Assembly: GCA_027943245.1 (NCBI GenBank)
Contig: JANDJZ010000404.1
Location: 1 to 36,267 of the forward strand
Length of the DNA stretch: 36,267 nucleotides
From: Acanthamoeba sp. SK_2022b
Lineage: Eukaryota; Discosea; Longamoebia; Acanthamoebidae
Reading direction: 5' to 3'
The notes under the pieces are model-generated. The model was not told the DNA's origin, did not search any database, and saw nothing but the letters and a program-made list of their open reading frames with translations. Of the stretch, positions 20,585 through 31,481 are shown in pieces (the first letter of the stretch is position 1; every line of letters starts with the position of its first letter). The position numbers and the translations under genes were made by a program.

Positions 20585-21260
20585 ATGAAATTCCGTTCCG
20601 ATGCAATGCGCAATCAGAGATCTGTGTTCGTTGACGCCCGCAGGGGAAGCACGATCATAGCCACTGACAATCAAACAATCAGCCTCAAAAGTCTCGAGCG
20701 AGGTCAGTCTGTCATCTTCTTATCCACACCCTCGCCGCACCAGTTCAACCCACACTACTACCCTACGACTGCCCGACCTAGACCACCAGTGCCCCATCGA
20801 AAGATACGGCTTATGAGCACCTCCTCCCTGCCGCCCTTGTCGTTTTGCCTTTGTCTACCTCGACGTGCCGCCCCTGCTGTCTGAGTTTTGTGCTCAGTCT
20901 GGACTTGTGTCGGTTGTGCGTGTTGGCACAGGTACGCCACGGAGTCGATGACGGACATCGATAAAGATGAGGCCTGCAACGAAGAGCGGTGGCCGCCAGA
21001 ACCAAAGATACGGCTTATGAGCACCCCCCCCCCCTGCCGCCCTTGTCAAGTGTTGCTGCCATCATCGCTTCGTGCCGTTTGCTGTGAGAGTCTGAGTTGG
21101 TGCTCAGACTGGACTTGTGTCTCGATCGTGCGTGTGTGTTCGTGCAGGAAGCGTTGCCTTATGGAGCACCAAGTTGAGCAGGCTTGCACGTTTGCGGGAT
21201 ACAAGGTAAGGTACGTTTGTTCTAATCGTTGCTGTACTTGTCTTGATCAATAAACCTTGG
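20585..21260 (+). other. Probable unrecognised gene with tandemly duplicated segment
   Basis: Exon-like pieces: 20585-20701 (MKFRSDAMRNQ at the start, then GSTIIATDNQTISLKSLERG, with donor GTCAGT), about 20935-21015 (RYATESMTDIDKDEACNEE, then EPKIRLM) and about 21148-21206 (KRCLMEHQVEQACTFAGYK, with donor GTAAGG). AATAAA at 21249 may be its poly(A) signal and E2F-like sites lie 140-190 bp upstream of the first ATG. I could not close the phases and recognise no family, so this is a suggestion of a gene, not a model. Confidence 0.35.
20799..21153 (+). repeat. Diverged tandem duplication of an exon-intron boundary
   Basis: Copies start at about 20799 and 21003 (offset about 205 bp). Both begin AAGATACGGCTTATGAGCACC, share CTGCCGCCCTTGTC, then GCTCAG and CTGGACTTGTGTC, and end in a TG-rich tract with CAG, while the middle has diverged. 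Confidence 0.75.
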
Positions 21261-22068
21261 ACTTCCAAACGATCTAAGTCTTTTTATGTCAATTTCGAGC
21301 CTTCTACCTGCTTTGAGTTCAAGATCTGTCGATTTGCAATGAGTGGTTCTTTCAATTGACCCGGCACGGAAGCAAAGGTGGTGGGGGCGTGGGTCGGTAA
21401 GACCGGCACCAAAGCGGGAGGAGCAGAAAAGCAGGGCTCCAAAAACAAACAGACGCCCAAGATTACGGCAAGCATCATGAAAGGAAGATGCTGCTACATG
21501 CCGAAATCGAGCCTTGTCGGGCCAGCTGCAAATGCAGGGAGCTGTTCACTCTCACATTCATCAAGCAGCCGACAGGCCAGGCAAGGCCGTTGAGGCGCTC
21601 GAGGCGCTGGAGCCAGGCGACCAAGTGCGCCGAGCGAGCCATTACCGCTGGCGGGGTCCCCGGGGCCCTGGCCACCCTTTCGACGCTATGCGAAGGAGGA
21701 TGCAGCTGAGCCACAACATCCAGGACAAGGACGGTGTTCCTCATGACCCTCCGTGCCTAACCTTCAGCAGGCTGCTCGATCACTACCACTACCTTGCTGA
21801 CAACATCGAGCGGGAATGCAGAGGGAGTAGTATGTGCGATCGGGAAGGCGCTGGGCTTGCTCGCGTTCTCTTTTCTGGTGGTATTGACTATGCACATTCG
21901 CTAGAGCCCATCCGTTGCGTTAATCCTCGTCCTTCTCGTTGCGTCGTTGCGTCTCTCCTGCGTCGCTCTTCTCCATCCGGGCCAAAGTAAAATAAATAAA
22001 AAAAACCAATAATTTAAAAATTCACAAAATCGTCCTCGCCGCTGCACTCGCCCGCACGTCTGGCCGGC
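21261..22068. other. Unassigned region
   Basis: No gene model holds here. The plus-strand frame 21514-21990 has protein-like segments (DPPCLTFSRLLDHYHYLADN) and the minus frame 21478-21284 begins like a signal peptide (MMLAVILGVCLFLEPCFSAP), but neither shows matching splice sites or a known family. The stretch 21990-22068 is the 3' flank of the HMG-CoA reductase gene. Confidence 0.3.
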
Positions 22069-22168
22069 TTACTTCTTGTCGCCGACGATGCAGGCACCGA
22101 ACTTCTCCTCCTTGGGGCTGTCGTTCTCGCTCGGCGTGTTGGTGAAGTCGGGCAGCTTGTGGGGCTCG

Positions 22169-22235
<67 letters not shown>

Positions 22236-24960
22236 GTACGAGCACGCAGTGATCAGCCTTCGCACATCTGTCACTACGCCCACATCGTACAAGGTGATGA
22301 ACAGCGACTTACCTGACCTGCGGGTCCTTCTTACGGTTGTGCGTCATGTGGCTGCGCACCAGGTGGCCAGCTGCAGCGCAAACACACGCCAAGGTGAGAT
22401 GCGTTCCCGCGTTGCGTAAGTCATGCGTGTCGTCCATTTCCCGCGGGCGTGTGGTGTGCGTACCGGCAAGGGCGGACATGAGGGAAAGCTCGCCGGCCAT
22501 GACGGCGGCGCAAATGGCCTCGGCGAGCGCGCGGGCGTTGGCGCCGGGGTTGGTGAGGTTCGAGCCCTTCACGCCCATGATGTCCAGGCAGGTCGACTAG
22601 AAGCACAACACCAACACCGAGCTCATGAGAACCACCCACGTGCACGCCTCTTTGCAGCCAAAAAAACGAACCTGAGGGCCGAGGTGGGTGCCACCGCCAA
22701 TGGTGCCGACTTCGATCGAAGGCATGGTGCACGAGATGAACAGGTCCTTACCGTTGGGCGCACTAAGCGTTCGTTTTTATATATAAACAAAAATGTCAAT
22801 AATTTTCATAACTCGTTGCAATTACAATTAATTGTGCTTTGGTGGGAGATCAAAAATAAAAATAGAATAAAAGAGTCAAACGTAAAAAAGAAATAAAATA
22901 AATCGACAGACAATCCTTGCGAGGAGTGTACGTACACTTCCATGAGGGTCATGCAGTTGGAAGACTCGACGTTCTGAGCGGGATCCTGTCCGGTGGCCAG
23001 GAACATGGCCGTGACGATGTTGGAGGCGTGGGCGTTGTTGCCACCAATCGAACCGGCGACCGCCGAGCCGACCAGGTTCTTCTGGATGTTCAAGTCCACA
23101 AGCGACGACACCGTGGTCTGCCAAGCGGTGACACACGAGCACAACTCATTAGCACACACGCACCCGCACGCACGCACATACACACACAGAGAGATAGAGA
23201 GAGAGCATTCGTTTCCAAGTTGTACCTTGAGGACTTCCTTGACGATGCGCTCGTCGATGGTGGCCTCGGCGACGACCGACTTGCCGCGGCCCTCGAGCCA
23301 GTTGATGGCGGAGGGCTTCTTGTCCGTGCAGTAGTTGCCCGACAGCGCCAGGATCTCCACGTCGGGGAAATAGTCTGCGCGAAACGTTTGCCCGGGCGAG
23401 CGTTGCCGTGAGAGATGGCCTCCAGGTCATTAAACTTCGAGGGGGGGGGCGAGAGAGGAGAGAGAGCACACCGGTAATGACGTCGAGCGCCTTCTCCACG
23501 CCCTTGGAGATCATGTTCATGCCCATGGCGTCACCGGTGGCGCTCTTGAAGCGGAGGTACAGTGTCCTGCCAGCCAGACCGGTTTTGATCTGCAGCACAC
23601 GCACGACGTTAAATATTTGTATTTAAATTTTTAAATAATAATTATAATTCGTTAGTTATATTATTTTATATTTAAATAAAACAGCAGTGGACGCTGATGC
23701 GGAGGGCGGGAGTACCGAGTTGAGGCGAGCAAAACGGGAGGTCGAGTTGAAGGCGGAGGCGAGGAGGTAGAAGTTGTCGGTGTTCTTCACCCACGCGATG
23801 ACCTCCGCCGCGCGCTTGGCCGAGGGCAGACGCACGGCCGGACCGCGGGTCATGCCGTCGGCGATCACCACGCTCGTGGCGCCGCCGGACTCCGTGATCG
23901 CCTTGCAACCCCTGCAGGACGATCGCGGTACGGTGAGCCGATCGGCGCTTTCATTAATTTTCTATTTTCAAATATCATAAAATTGAAATACAAATAAAAA
24001 TAAAATAATTGGGCAAGTGCGAACCTGTGAGTGGAGGCCACGAGGCAGCCCTCGGTGGTCGCCATGGGGATGTGGACGAGCTTGCCGTTGACGAGCAGAG
24101 GGCCGGCCATGCCAAGGGGAATGGGCACGTAACTGCGCCGGCGGAGTAAGGTCGTTTGTCAGTGGCCGAGTCGGGCGTAGGGCCAACAAAGCAAATGTTG
24201 GCTGCTGTTGCGTACCCGACGACGTTCTCGCAGCAGGCACCGTAGACCGAGTCGTAGTTGTAGCTCTGGTAGGGCAGCTTGGACAGGTCGGGCTTGTGGG
24301 CCGACTTGGCCTGCACGTGAGCCTCCAGACCCATCCTGGCAGCACACAACCGCAATTACGGACAATTTAAATATGAAAAATGTTGGGAGATAAGAAAATT
24401 AAAATCACCAAATAAATAACCCAAAAGTAATACAGGTAATACAGCAACAGGTGCGGGGGTTGCGGAAGAAGCCGCAAGGTGTCCATGCACTGACGACGAG
24501 GGTTGCGCCGGGTGGTGGCGGTTGAGGTACCTCCTGATGCGGACAGCACGCTCGAGATTGCCGGGGAGGTACTCCTCGAGCTTGTGCGAGTGCAGCTTGC
24601 CGGCAGTCACCAGCTCGATGATCTCCTCATCGCTCTTATCGGTGAGATCGATCTGGTGAATTATTCAAAATAAAATAATTATTGAATTAGAAGTCGTCAA
24701 TGACACTGCGCACGCCAGATGATGGAACGGATTAAACGGCAACGGCACTCAAAAGACTGAACGAGCTATTTTAGTGCCGAAATGTAAATCTAGCATACCT
24801 TCTTCTTGACGGGCTTGCTGGCATCGTCGGCATAGAGGCGGGCGGACGTAAGGGCAGATGCGCGCGTGTACAGGCTGCCGCTGATGCCCAACCTGGTCGT
24901 CGTTCGCAGCGAACCGAAGGAGGAAGGCGAAGCACGAGCGATGCGGAGGGAAGATCTCAT
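22069..24960 (-). CDS. HMG-CoA reductase, soluble form with mitochondrial-type presequence
   Basis: Twelve exons: 24960-24799, 24652-24531, 24335-24216, 24132-24025, 23911-23716, 23589-23472, 23374-23226, 23117-22936, 22762-22672, 22596-22464, 22370-22318, 22164-22069. Phases close to 509 aa. It reduces HMG-CoA to mevalonate with NADPH, the committed step of isoprenoid and sterol synthesis. Catalytic residues of class I enzymes are present: Glu131 (ENVVGY), Asp256 (TGDAMGMNM), Lys294/295 ([10 protein letters not shown]), Asp370 ([13 protein letters not shown]) and His468 (SHMTHNR). [12 protein letters not shown] is also intact. The sterol-sensing membrane domain of animal and fungal enzymes is missing. 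The N-terminal 54 residues ([19 protein letters not shown], then TSARLYADD) are rich in R and S with almost no acidic residue, like a mitochondrial presequence. Confidence 0.95.
22170..22234. repeat. (TG)n microsatellite
   Basis: It abuts the acceptor of the last HMG-CoA reductase exon; in transcript sense it is (CA)n. Confidence 0.95.
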
Positions 24961-25868
24961 CTGTATTCAAGATCGTTGAATTCCACTATCCAGCACGGTG
25001 CACAATAAAAGGATCACACGTACCTCACGTGTTTCGAAGACTGGCCTAGAACGGGGAACGGAGATCACTAAAGATGAGGCCAAGGTTATCGTGTTTATTT
25101 TTTGTCGACCACGCAATTTTATTTTCCCGCCAATTTGGCAGCTCCAGCCGTCAGCAAGTGCGCAAGAAGCCCTCTGTGGTCACTAGCAGGTTCCACTCAC
25201 CCTCACTAGCCAACCTGTGCCACTACATCACATTCTGCCTATACATGGATGACTGTGTCATTGTAGCACTGAACAAAGTCTAACATTGCCTTGTGATCAG
25301 CACCCTCAGCCAACACTACAACAGCTATGGATTGGCAACCATCACTCTTCTTCCCAAGATACTGCAATCCTCCATCATCTGGTGGTGTGCTCACAAAGTC
25401 TGTCACACTGTCTACCACCAAAACCAAGCTCATTACACTGTGAAGAAACCACCAAGTCCTACCTGCACAAGGCCACCTCTGTGTTCAGTACAGCCCACAG
25501 CATGGGGCAAAAGCTTGACCATGGCAACCAGCTGCTCTACAACAGGCTGGTAAGGTTCAGTGAAGAGTTCCACATCCTGCCCAAGCACTTACAGAGCAGA
25601 ATCATGCTAAGGAAGATTAAAAGGATGTTTTTTCTTTCTCGTTTTCCGGAGAAACAGAGAGAAAAACAGCTACACACATCCAGATGAGTAAGCGATCGTC
25701 CTCTTCGCTGCTCTCCAACGTTGTTGGTTGCCGCTTTCCTCTGTCATGCAGGTACACCCAATCTCCTTGTCCGACTTTGCATCTCGTGGGTGAAGGAACC
25801 GCCAGCGATGCAGGCGCGATTGATGACAAGCCGCAGCTGTACTCACTCGATCCCGCTGGGCAGGGGCC
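24961..25868. other. Intergenic region between HMG-CoA reductase and aldo/keto reductase
   Basis: No gene is supported. An E2F-like site lies at 25123. From about 25190 to 25680 the composition drops in GC and shows short broken frames on both strands, similar in texture to 9396-9790, suggesting a decayed insertion. The region 25684-25868 is probably 5' UTR or leader intron of the aldo/keto reductase. Confidence 0.45.
25123..25134. promoter_or_regulatory. E2F/DP-like site
   Basis: TTTCCCGCCAAT is a near-perfect E2F motif 163 bp upstream of the HMG-CoA reductase start. It could serve that gene or be chance. Confidence 0.4.
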
Positions 25869-26634
25869 ATGCCGCACGGCGGGGCTATGGCGAGCTCGTC
25901 CGTAGCAGTGGCCTGCGCGGGCACGCCACACCCGAGGGCACTGCCGCCTTCCACCAACGGTACGCCAGTTGGTGCTTGCTTGCTTGCCACGCGGCCGTGG
26001 TTGCGTCGAGCTGAGCCTCCAGAACCTGCGCGTACAGGTTGGGGAGCAAGCTGCCCTTCCGGGTGGTGCCTCGGGCGCAGTGGTCGCTCTCCCCCTTTGG
26101 CTTTGGCGGCTATCGCGTTTCGGCCCACACCTCCTCCCATCGCAGCGCTCTGTACGGGTCCCGCCTCTCCCCTTCCGTTGTGCGCCAGCGCCACTGAACC
26201 GGCGGGCCCGCGTGTGGCGTGGCGAGCGCGCTTAGGAAGAAGGCCATTCGACTGGGCTGCAACGTGGTCGACACGAGCTCGATCTACAGCGACGGCGACT
26301 CGGAGGTGCTCTTTGGCCAGGTCGTGCGAGAGCTGGTCGACAAGGAGGACATCAAGCGTGAGGTCTGTCTCTTATGATTTGAACGTGTTTTTTTACATTT
26401 TATTTATTTATTTATTTTATTTCTACACATTTATTATTTATTGGTATTTATTTGATCCCTACTTTATTGGGGCGCACACCGCAGGAAGTGGTGATCATCA
26501 CCAAGGCCGGCTACCTGTCCGAGAAGGCCGAGCACAACCGATCCAGCGCCCCCGCGTACAGCGGCAAGGACGTGGACCACGTCTCGCCCGGTACCGCTGC
26601 TGCCGCTCAACCGCGCCGTAGGGCTCTTGCCTCT

Positions 26635-26702
<68 letters not shown>

Positions 26703-27300
26703 GCTGGACTACTCACTATCGCCCAAGGTCTTGGAGGACCAGATCAGCGCGTCGCTGGAGCGGTTGGGCATGGAGCGCGTGGACCTGCTCATGCTCCACA
26801 ATCCCGAGCAGCTTCTCGAAGTCCACCCGGTACGGCGCCTCCTCCCGCAGCCTCGGTCGGACGACGACGCGAGGAGACTCTCCCCCCCCTCTCCCCTCTC
26901 ACTCCCCGCTCCTCTCCCCGCTCACTCGTTTGTCGACAGCACCTCGGCCCAGCGTTCTACGAGCTGATCTCGAAGGCGTTTGGCCACCTCGAGAAGGAGG
27001 TCCAACGAGGTTCGCCGCTCTGCCATGAATCGATTCATCGAATCCGTGTGGTCCGGATTGGTTGATCGGAGTTAACTCCTCGCCCCCCCCCCCTCCGCCC
27101 AATCATGTCGTCCAGGCCGCATCCGATACTACGGCGTCTCGTCGAACACGATGGCGGTGTCCCCCGGCTCTCCCGACTACGTGTGCCTGGACAAGCTCGT
27201 CCATGCCGCCGACTCTGGTACCTCTGCAGCCAATCCATGCTTGTGTTCTAGTTCAATATCTGACCACGATCTCTCGGCGCGGTTGTGTGTATGTTGTGTG

Positions 27301-27367
<67 letters not shown>

Positions 27368-28071
27368 GAGCGAGAAGAACGCATTCGCGGCGGTTCAGTA
27401 TCCGTTCAACCTGATCGAGCCCGAGGTCCTGACCCAGGGGGTGGCCGCCAAAGCCAAGGCGCACGGCCTCGTCCGGTTCAGCAATCGGCCGCTCAACGCC
27501 GTCTACGAGGGCAAGCTGCAGCGCATCGCCACCTTCCCTTCCCACGACGGTGCGCCCCCTCCTCTCTCTCCCTCTCTCTCTCTCTCTGAACGCGCGCGTC
27601 TTGTTGACAACTCATCGATCGACGCGTGTCGCGCGCCGTGGTCAGACAAGGACCTGGTGCAGATGCTTAAGGAGGCGTTTGACTACGCCATCCACTTGGA
27701 GAAGAACTACCCCGGTGGCGACAAGGCGTCGACGCCCCCCGCCTCGGACTACGCCTGGGCGCAGGTGCAGTTCCTGCACACGCCGCGCGCGCTCTCTCTC
27801 TCTCTCTCTCTCCCCCGAGTGAGCTGATGGCGGCGGTCGCGCAACGAATCAGATACTGGCACACAACCAGGCCACGCTCGGCACGATCGACCGGTGGGTC
27901 AACGCGCTGGAGGCGACCATCATGCCCAGCTACGAACCGGCCATCGCCAGGCTCGACGAACACCCGCAGCTCAGGTCCTGGGGCGACAAGTATCGAGTGG
28001 TACGCCGTGGGCGGCCACATACTTGGCGAAAGAGAGAACGCGGAGCTCATCTCTTGCACGTCGACGTCGAC

Positions 28072-28111
<40 letters not shown>

Positions 28112-28563
28112 AAATGGCAGGCCATTGCTCGACTCTTTGAGCGGTTCACGTGGGTGAACGAGGCGAGCGCCTCCAGGAATTCGGAGCTTCTCACGCAGGC
28201 CGTCGACGCCACCTGGCCCGAACTGAACGAGCAGGACATGAACTCGCTCTCGCAGAAGGTTCAACCCCTCCGTGGGCCTCTCTCTCGATTCTCCAGTGCA
28301 CTGGCTGGTGTCTTCACTGTGCAAAGACTCATCAGCCTACACGCGCGTGCGCATGGCACACACCCACACAGGCCCTGTTGCTAGCGCGGTCATCCAACGC
28401 GGCGGACTGCGTGCTGGTGGGCATGCGGCGCGCCACCTACGTGCGCGAGGTTCTGCTCAACGTCGGGCCCTCTCGTGCCGTGGCCGCCGCCGCCGATCCG
28501 GCTCGCTACGCCCAGTTCGCTGCCGAACTGCAGAAGGCCACCACACGCCAGGACACAGCCTGA
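25869..28563 (+). CDS. Aldo/keto reductase family protein with C-terminal extension
   Basis: Twelve exons: 25869-25959, 26016-26151, 26236-26362, 26485-26590, 26702-26829, 26940-27009, 27116-27217, 27367-27549, 27646-27764, 27853-27999, 28121-28258, 28372-28563. Phases close to 512 aa, longer than the usual 310-350. The TIM-barrel hallmarks are FGFGGYRVS, then NVVDTSSIYSDGDSE with the catalytic Asp and Tyr, IITKAGYLS with the Lys, and DLLMLHNPEQ with the His. RIRYYGVSSN, AAVQYPFNLIEP and VLVGMRR follow the family pattern for strands 6-8 and the cofactor site. Residues about 300-430 form an added helical region. The enzyme should reduce or oxidise carbonyls with NADPH; the substrate is unknown. 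A second start at 25887 is possible. The N-terminal 30 residues could be a targeting peptide. Confidence 0.88.
26637..26700. repeat. (CA)n microsatellite
   Basis: It runs up to the acceptor of exon 5 of the aldo/keto reductase gene. Confidence 0.95.
27300..27364. repeat. (TG)n microsatellite
   Basis: It runs up to the acceptor of exon 8 of the aldo/keto reductase gene and is complementary to the tract at 26637-26700. Confidence 0.95.
28074..28110. repeat. (TG)n microsatellite
   Basis: It lies in the intron before exon 11 of the aldo/keto reductase gene. Confidence 0.95.
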
Positions 28564-28703
28564 CCCGGAATGAAGTTAGAATGGCTTTTTGAATCAAGTG
28601 AACTCTGTCGAATCTGCCAAAGCACAAGATGAAGATTGTGATGCGGTCTGCTTCGTGTTCGCGTCGGGAGTAAAACGGGGCCACAAAGCGACAAAAAGCG
28701 AAG

Positions 28704-28776
28704 TGCCTCACGTGAGGATCGAACTCACGACCTTCAGATTATGAGACTGACGCTCTACCGACTGAGCTAGCAAGGC
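28704..28776 (-). tRNA. tRNA-Met (CAT), elongator type
   Basis: The 73-nt minus-strand cloverleaf starts GCCTTGC, pairing with GTGAGGC before discriminator A. The D arm reads TAGCTCAGTCGGTAGAGC, the anticodon loop CTCATAA gives CAT, and the T arm contains GTTCGATCC. There is no intron. A 7-bp acceptor stem with two G-T pairs and the normal TTCGA loop support a functional gene. The lack of initiator features (it starts with G, not A, and has a normal T loop) points to elongator Met. Confidence 0.95.
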
Positions 28777-29080
28777 CACTTGCTTCGTAGAGATTCCGTA
28801 ATGAGGTGTGTTTACTCAGGATAACACTCGTTTCTGTGTGTACTTCCCCGTTTCGGTTTCGGTTGGGTCTCCTCGGGAATACAACGTTGTAGGGTGAGGG
28901 GTGTGTGGTTGGTTGGTGGTGAAGACTAGAACATGGAGGGGGTCAAGCAAACAAGAACCACGTTTGCTGCTTGGATTCATAGATACACCGCAGTTATTGT
29001 GTCTCCCCCACACACACACACCATGCGCCTCTATACACATCCCCGCGCTTGACGCAGGCAGACCTGAGGGAGAGGAAGGT
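28777..29080. other. Intergenic region between tRNA-Met and the Lys/Glu-rich protein gene
   Basis: About 300 bp hold no gene and no clear motif. They contain the 5' flank of the tRNA and the 3' flank of the minus-strand gene. Confidence 0.6.
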
Positions 29081-30317
29081 TCAGTTGTCCGTCGTCTTCT
29101 CCTCCTCCTTGTCCTCTCCGGTCGTCGCGGGAACAGCGGCGGCCGCGGGCTCGTCAGCGCTGGCCAGGAGGGTCTCCTGGTCGACGTTGGCCGTCGCGTT
29201 CTGTCCCACGTGCAGCGCCACCTCCTCCACAATCCCGGCCACCTGTCCCGCGCGCGCGCGCGCGGTGTCAGCAAAGACACACACACACACACACCGAGAG
29301 AGAGGGAGAGGGAGGAGATAAGGCGGGGGACGGCGTACGGCGAGGGTCTCGGCCTCCTTGAGCTTCTTCAGCCTCTTCTTCTCCTTCTTCTCGGCCTTCT
29401 CCCTCTCCTTCTCCAGCTTCTTCCTCTCCTTCTTCTCCTGCTTCCTCTTCTTGTACTCCTCGTCCTTCTCGTCGTCTTCATCTTCGTCATCACCGTGGTC
29501 GTCTTCTCCATCGTCGGCCTTCACCGCCACGGCGACGGGAGCGGCGGCGCCGGTCTCTTCATCGCCGCTGCCGTTGTCGCTGCCGGCCTGCTCGGCGAGA
29601 AGGCACTCCTCTTCCTTCTCCTTCTCCTCCTTCCCCTCCTTCACCTTCTCTTCCTTCTCCTCCTTCTCCTTCTTCAGCTTCTTCTTCTCCTCCTTGGCCA
29701 GCTTCTTCTGCAGCTTGTAGGCCTTCTTCTGCTCCTTCTTCTCCTTTTTGTAGGCCTTCTCTTCTTCATCGTCGTAGTCGTCGTCATCGTCGTCGTCATC
29801 GTCGTAAGTAGCGGAGGCCGTGGCGGCGGAGCCCTCGGTCGCGGCTTGGTCGCTTTCCCCTCCCTCCTCTTCGGTCTTGTCTGACTTCACCGCAGGCTCT
29901 GCTTCAACTGCCTGCGCCACTGCTTGGGCGCTCCCAGCGATCAATACTTGAGCGTTCGAGGCATTCACGCACACAAGCGCAGGCGCCAATTGATTGAATC
30001 GAATTGAATCGCTTTTGGGGGAGGATGGGGTACCTGAGAGGTCATCAGTCGCGGCAAGAATAGCAGCGGCGGTGTCCTGCGTATCGACAGAGCCTGAATT
30101 CAAAGCGAGCAAAGAAGAAATCAAGTGAGCTTGCGGCACTTTCAGTGAGCTGCGGTCGGCGACAGGCGAGCGTATGATCGAAGACCATTTAGAATGGTAC
30201 TACCCGATTGATGGAAAGGGAAGGCATGTGGATTTTACCTTCGGCAAGGATTGCGGTAGCGCAGAAGGCGAGGCACATAAGCAGCCCCACAACCAGTGTT
30301 AGCGTACTACGCTGCAT
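29081..30317 (-). CDS. Secreted or ER-lumen Lys/Glu-rich repeat protein
   Basis: Four exons: 30317-30239, 30093-30034, about 29919-29339 (or from 29946, also in phase), and 29242-29081, giving about 293 aa. The first exon is a clear signal peptide (MQRSTLTLVVGLLMCLAFC, then ATAILAEG). The mature chain has an acidic run (nine Asp residues near the middle), then about 100 residues of alternating Lys and Glu with few hydrophobics (KKEKKEQKKAYKLQKKLA, then KEREKAEKKEKKRLKKLK), likely a long single alpha helix. The C-terminus is uncharged to acidic (VGQNATANVDQETLL, ending EEEKTTDN). There is no HDEL/KDEL signal. No family is recognised; it could bind calcium, polyanions or chaperones. One N-glycosylation sequon (NAT) is present. 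Confidence 0.75.
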
Positions 30318-30581
30318 CTGCTGTGCGAATTCGAAGGTCTGGTTTTAGGATGGGTGGAGCTCTGAGGTGAAGATTGGTTTTGGTTCTCGCTTGATCTCGC
30401 TTGGTCTTTTATTAGGGCCCTGGGTAGTGCTGCCCTGCTCATGTGGCGCCTCGCCATTGGCAGCTTCGGGCGCCCCCGCGGAACACATTCTTTCCGCGCA
30501 TTCTGCATACTCGGCATTCCCGAAGATAAACGACGACAGTCCATGGACACAGGCAGGCGTCAGAGCCACGGCAGCTTTGCG

Positions 30582-31412
30582 TCACCAGGCCGAGGGTCGG
30601 TAGTCCTTGAGGAACTTGCCAAAGTAGAGCTTGCCTCCATTCAATCTGATGAAGATGGGATCGAGTATTCTGTTTTGCGTTGCGTTGCGTTGCGTTGTGA
30701 GCGATATGTTGGTAATGAGCAATGTAAAAAAACAAACAGGAAGCAAGGTCTTCTTCTTGGTTAAAGAAACTGTGACTGACCTGGCCGCGCCGTCCACCTC
30801 GTCGATCGGGTTCCTGAACACTTCGCCGTACTTGTTGGCGATCCGCTGCGAACGGTAGATCGGGTTCATGTCCGTGATCCTGTCCACATCCATTTTAACC
30901 GTTTTGTCCCTCTTCTCGGTGTGTCGTTGGGTTGGGTTGTGGGTTGGGTTGTACCAGCCAGTGTCGACGGCGTTCATCCAGATGCGGTCCCGCGCGTAGT
31001 AGGCGGCAGCAGTGCGCGTCATCATGTTGAGACTCGCCTGCCAGAGCACCGGCGACCGTCAACCGCTTGCCCACACCGTGCGCGTGCACGTCACAGGGGG
31101 AGGAGGGGGAGGGGGGAGCGTTGCGTGCCTTGGCCATGTTGGTGTGCGGATGCGCGGTCGTCTTCTTGTGGTAGAACTCGCCCTCGACCGAGGACACGTT
31201 GACAACGAACTTATCGGCCTGCTTGCAAGTCGTGACACGACGATCAGCTCACTCGATCACACATCATTGGGGGGGGAGGGGAGGGGGAAGTGCGAGCGCA
31301 CGTTAGGTGAGAGGTTGAGCATGGGGCGCAGCAGCGAGTTGATGGTGTAGGGCGCCAGCGCGTTGATGACGTGCACCTCGGCCAGCTCGACGGTGGAGAC
31401 CTGCGTGTGTGT

Positions 31413-31481
<69 letters not shown>

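Noticed and set aside
21284..21478. Minus-strand 64-codon frame starting like a signal peptide
   Set aside because: It has no splice sites, no family match and a Pro/Ala-rich tail consistent with antisense composition.
25224..25283. YMDD in a short plus-strand frame, resembling a reverse transcriptase active site
   Set aside because: Flanking residues do not fit the fingers/palm of any reverse transcriptase family I know, and the frame stops after a few codons.
25504..25620. Segment reading FSEEFHILPKHLQSRI, similar to the C-linker of cyclic-nucleotide-gated channels
   Set aside because: There is no channel pore, voltage sensor or nucleotide-binding domain nearby, the similarity is short, and the region looks like decayed DNA.
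29358..29720. Plus-strand Ser/Phe-rich frame
   Set aside because: It is antisense to the Lys/Glu-rich coding exon; Ser/Phe runs are the complement of AAG/GAG codons.
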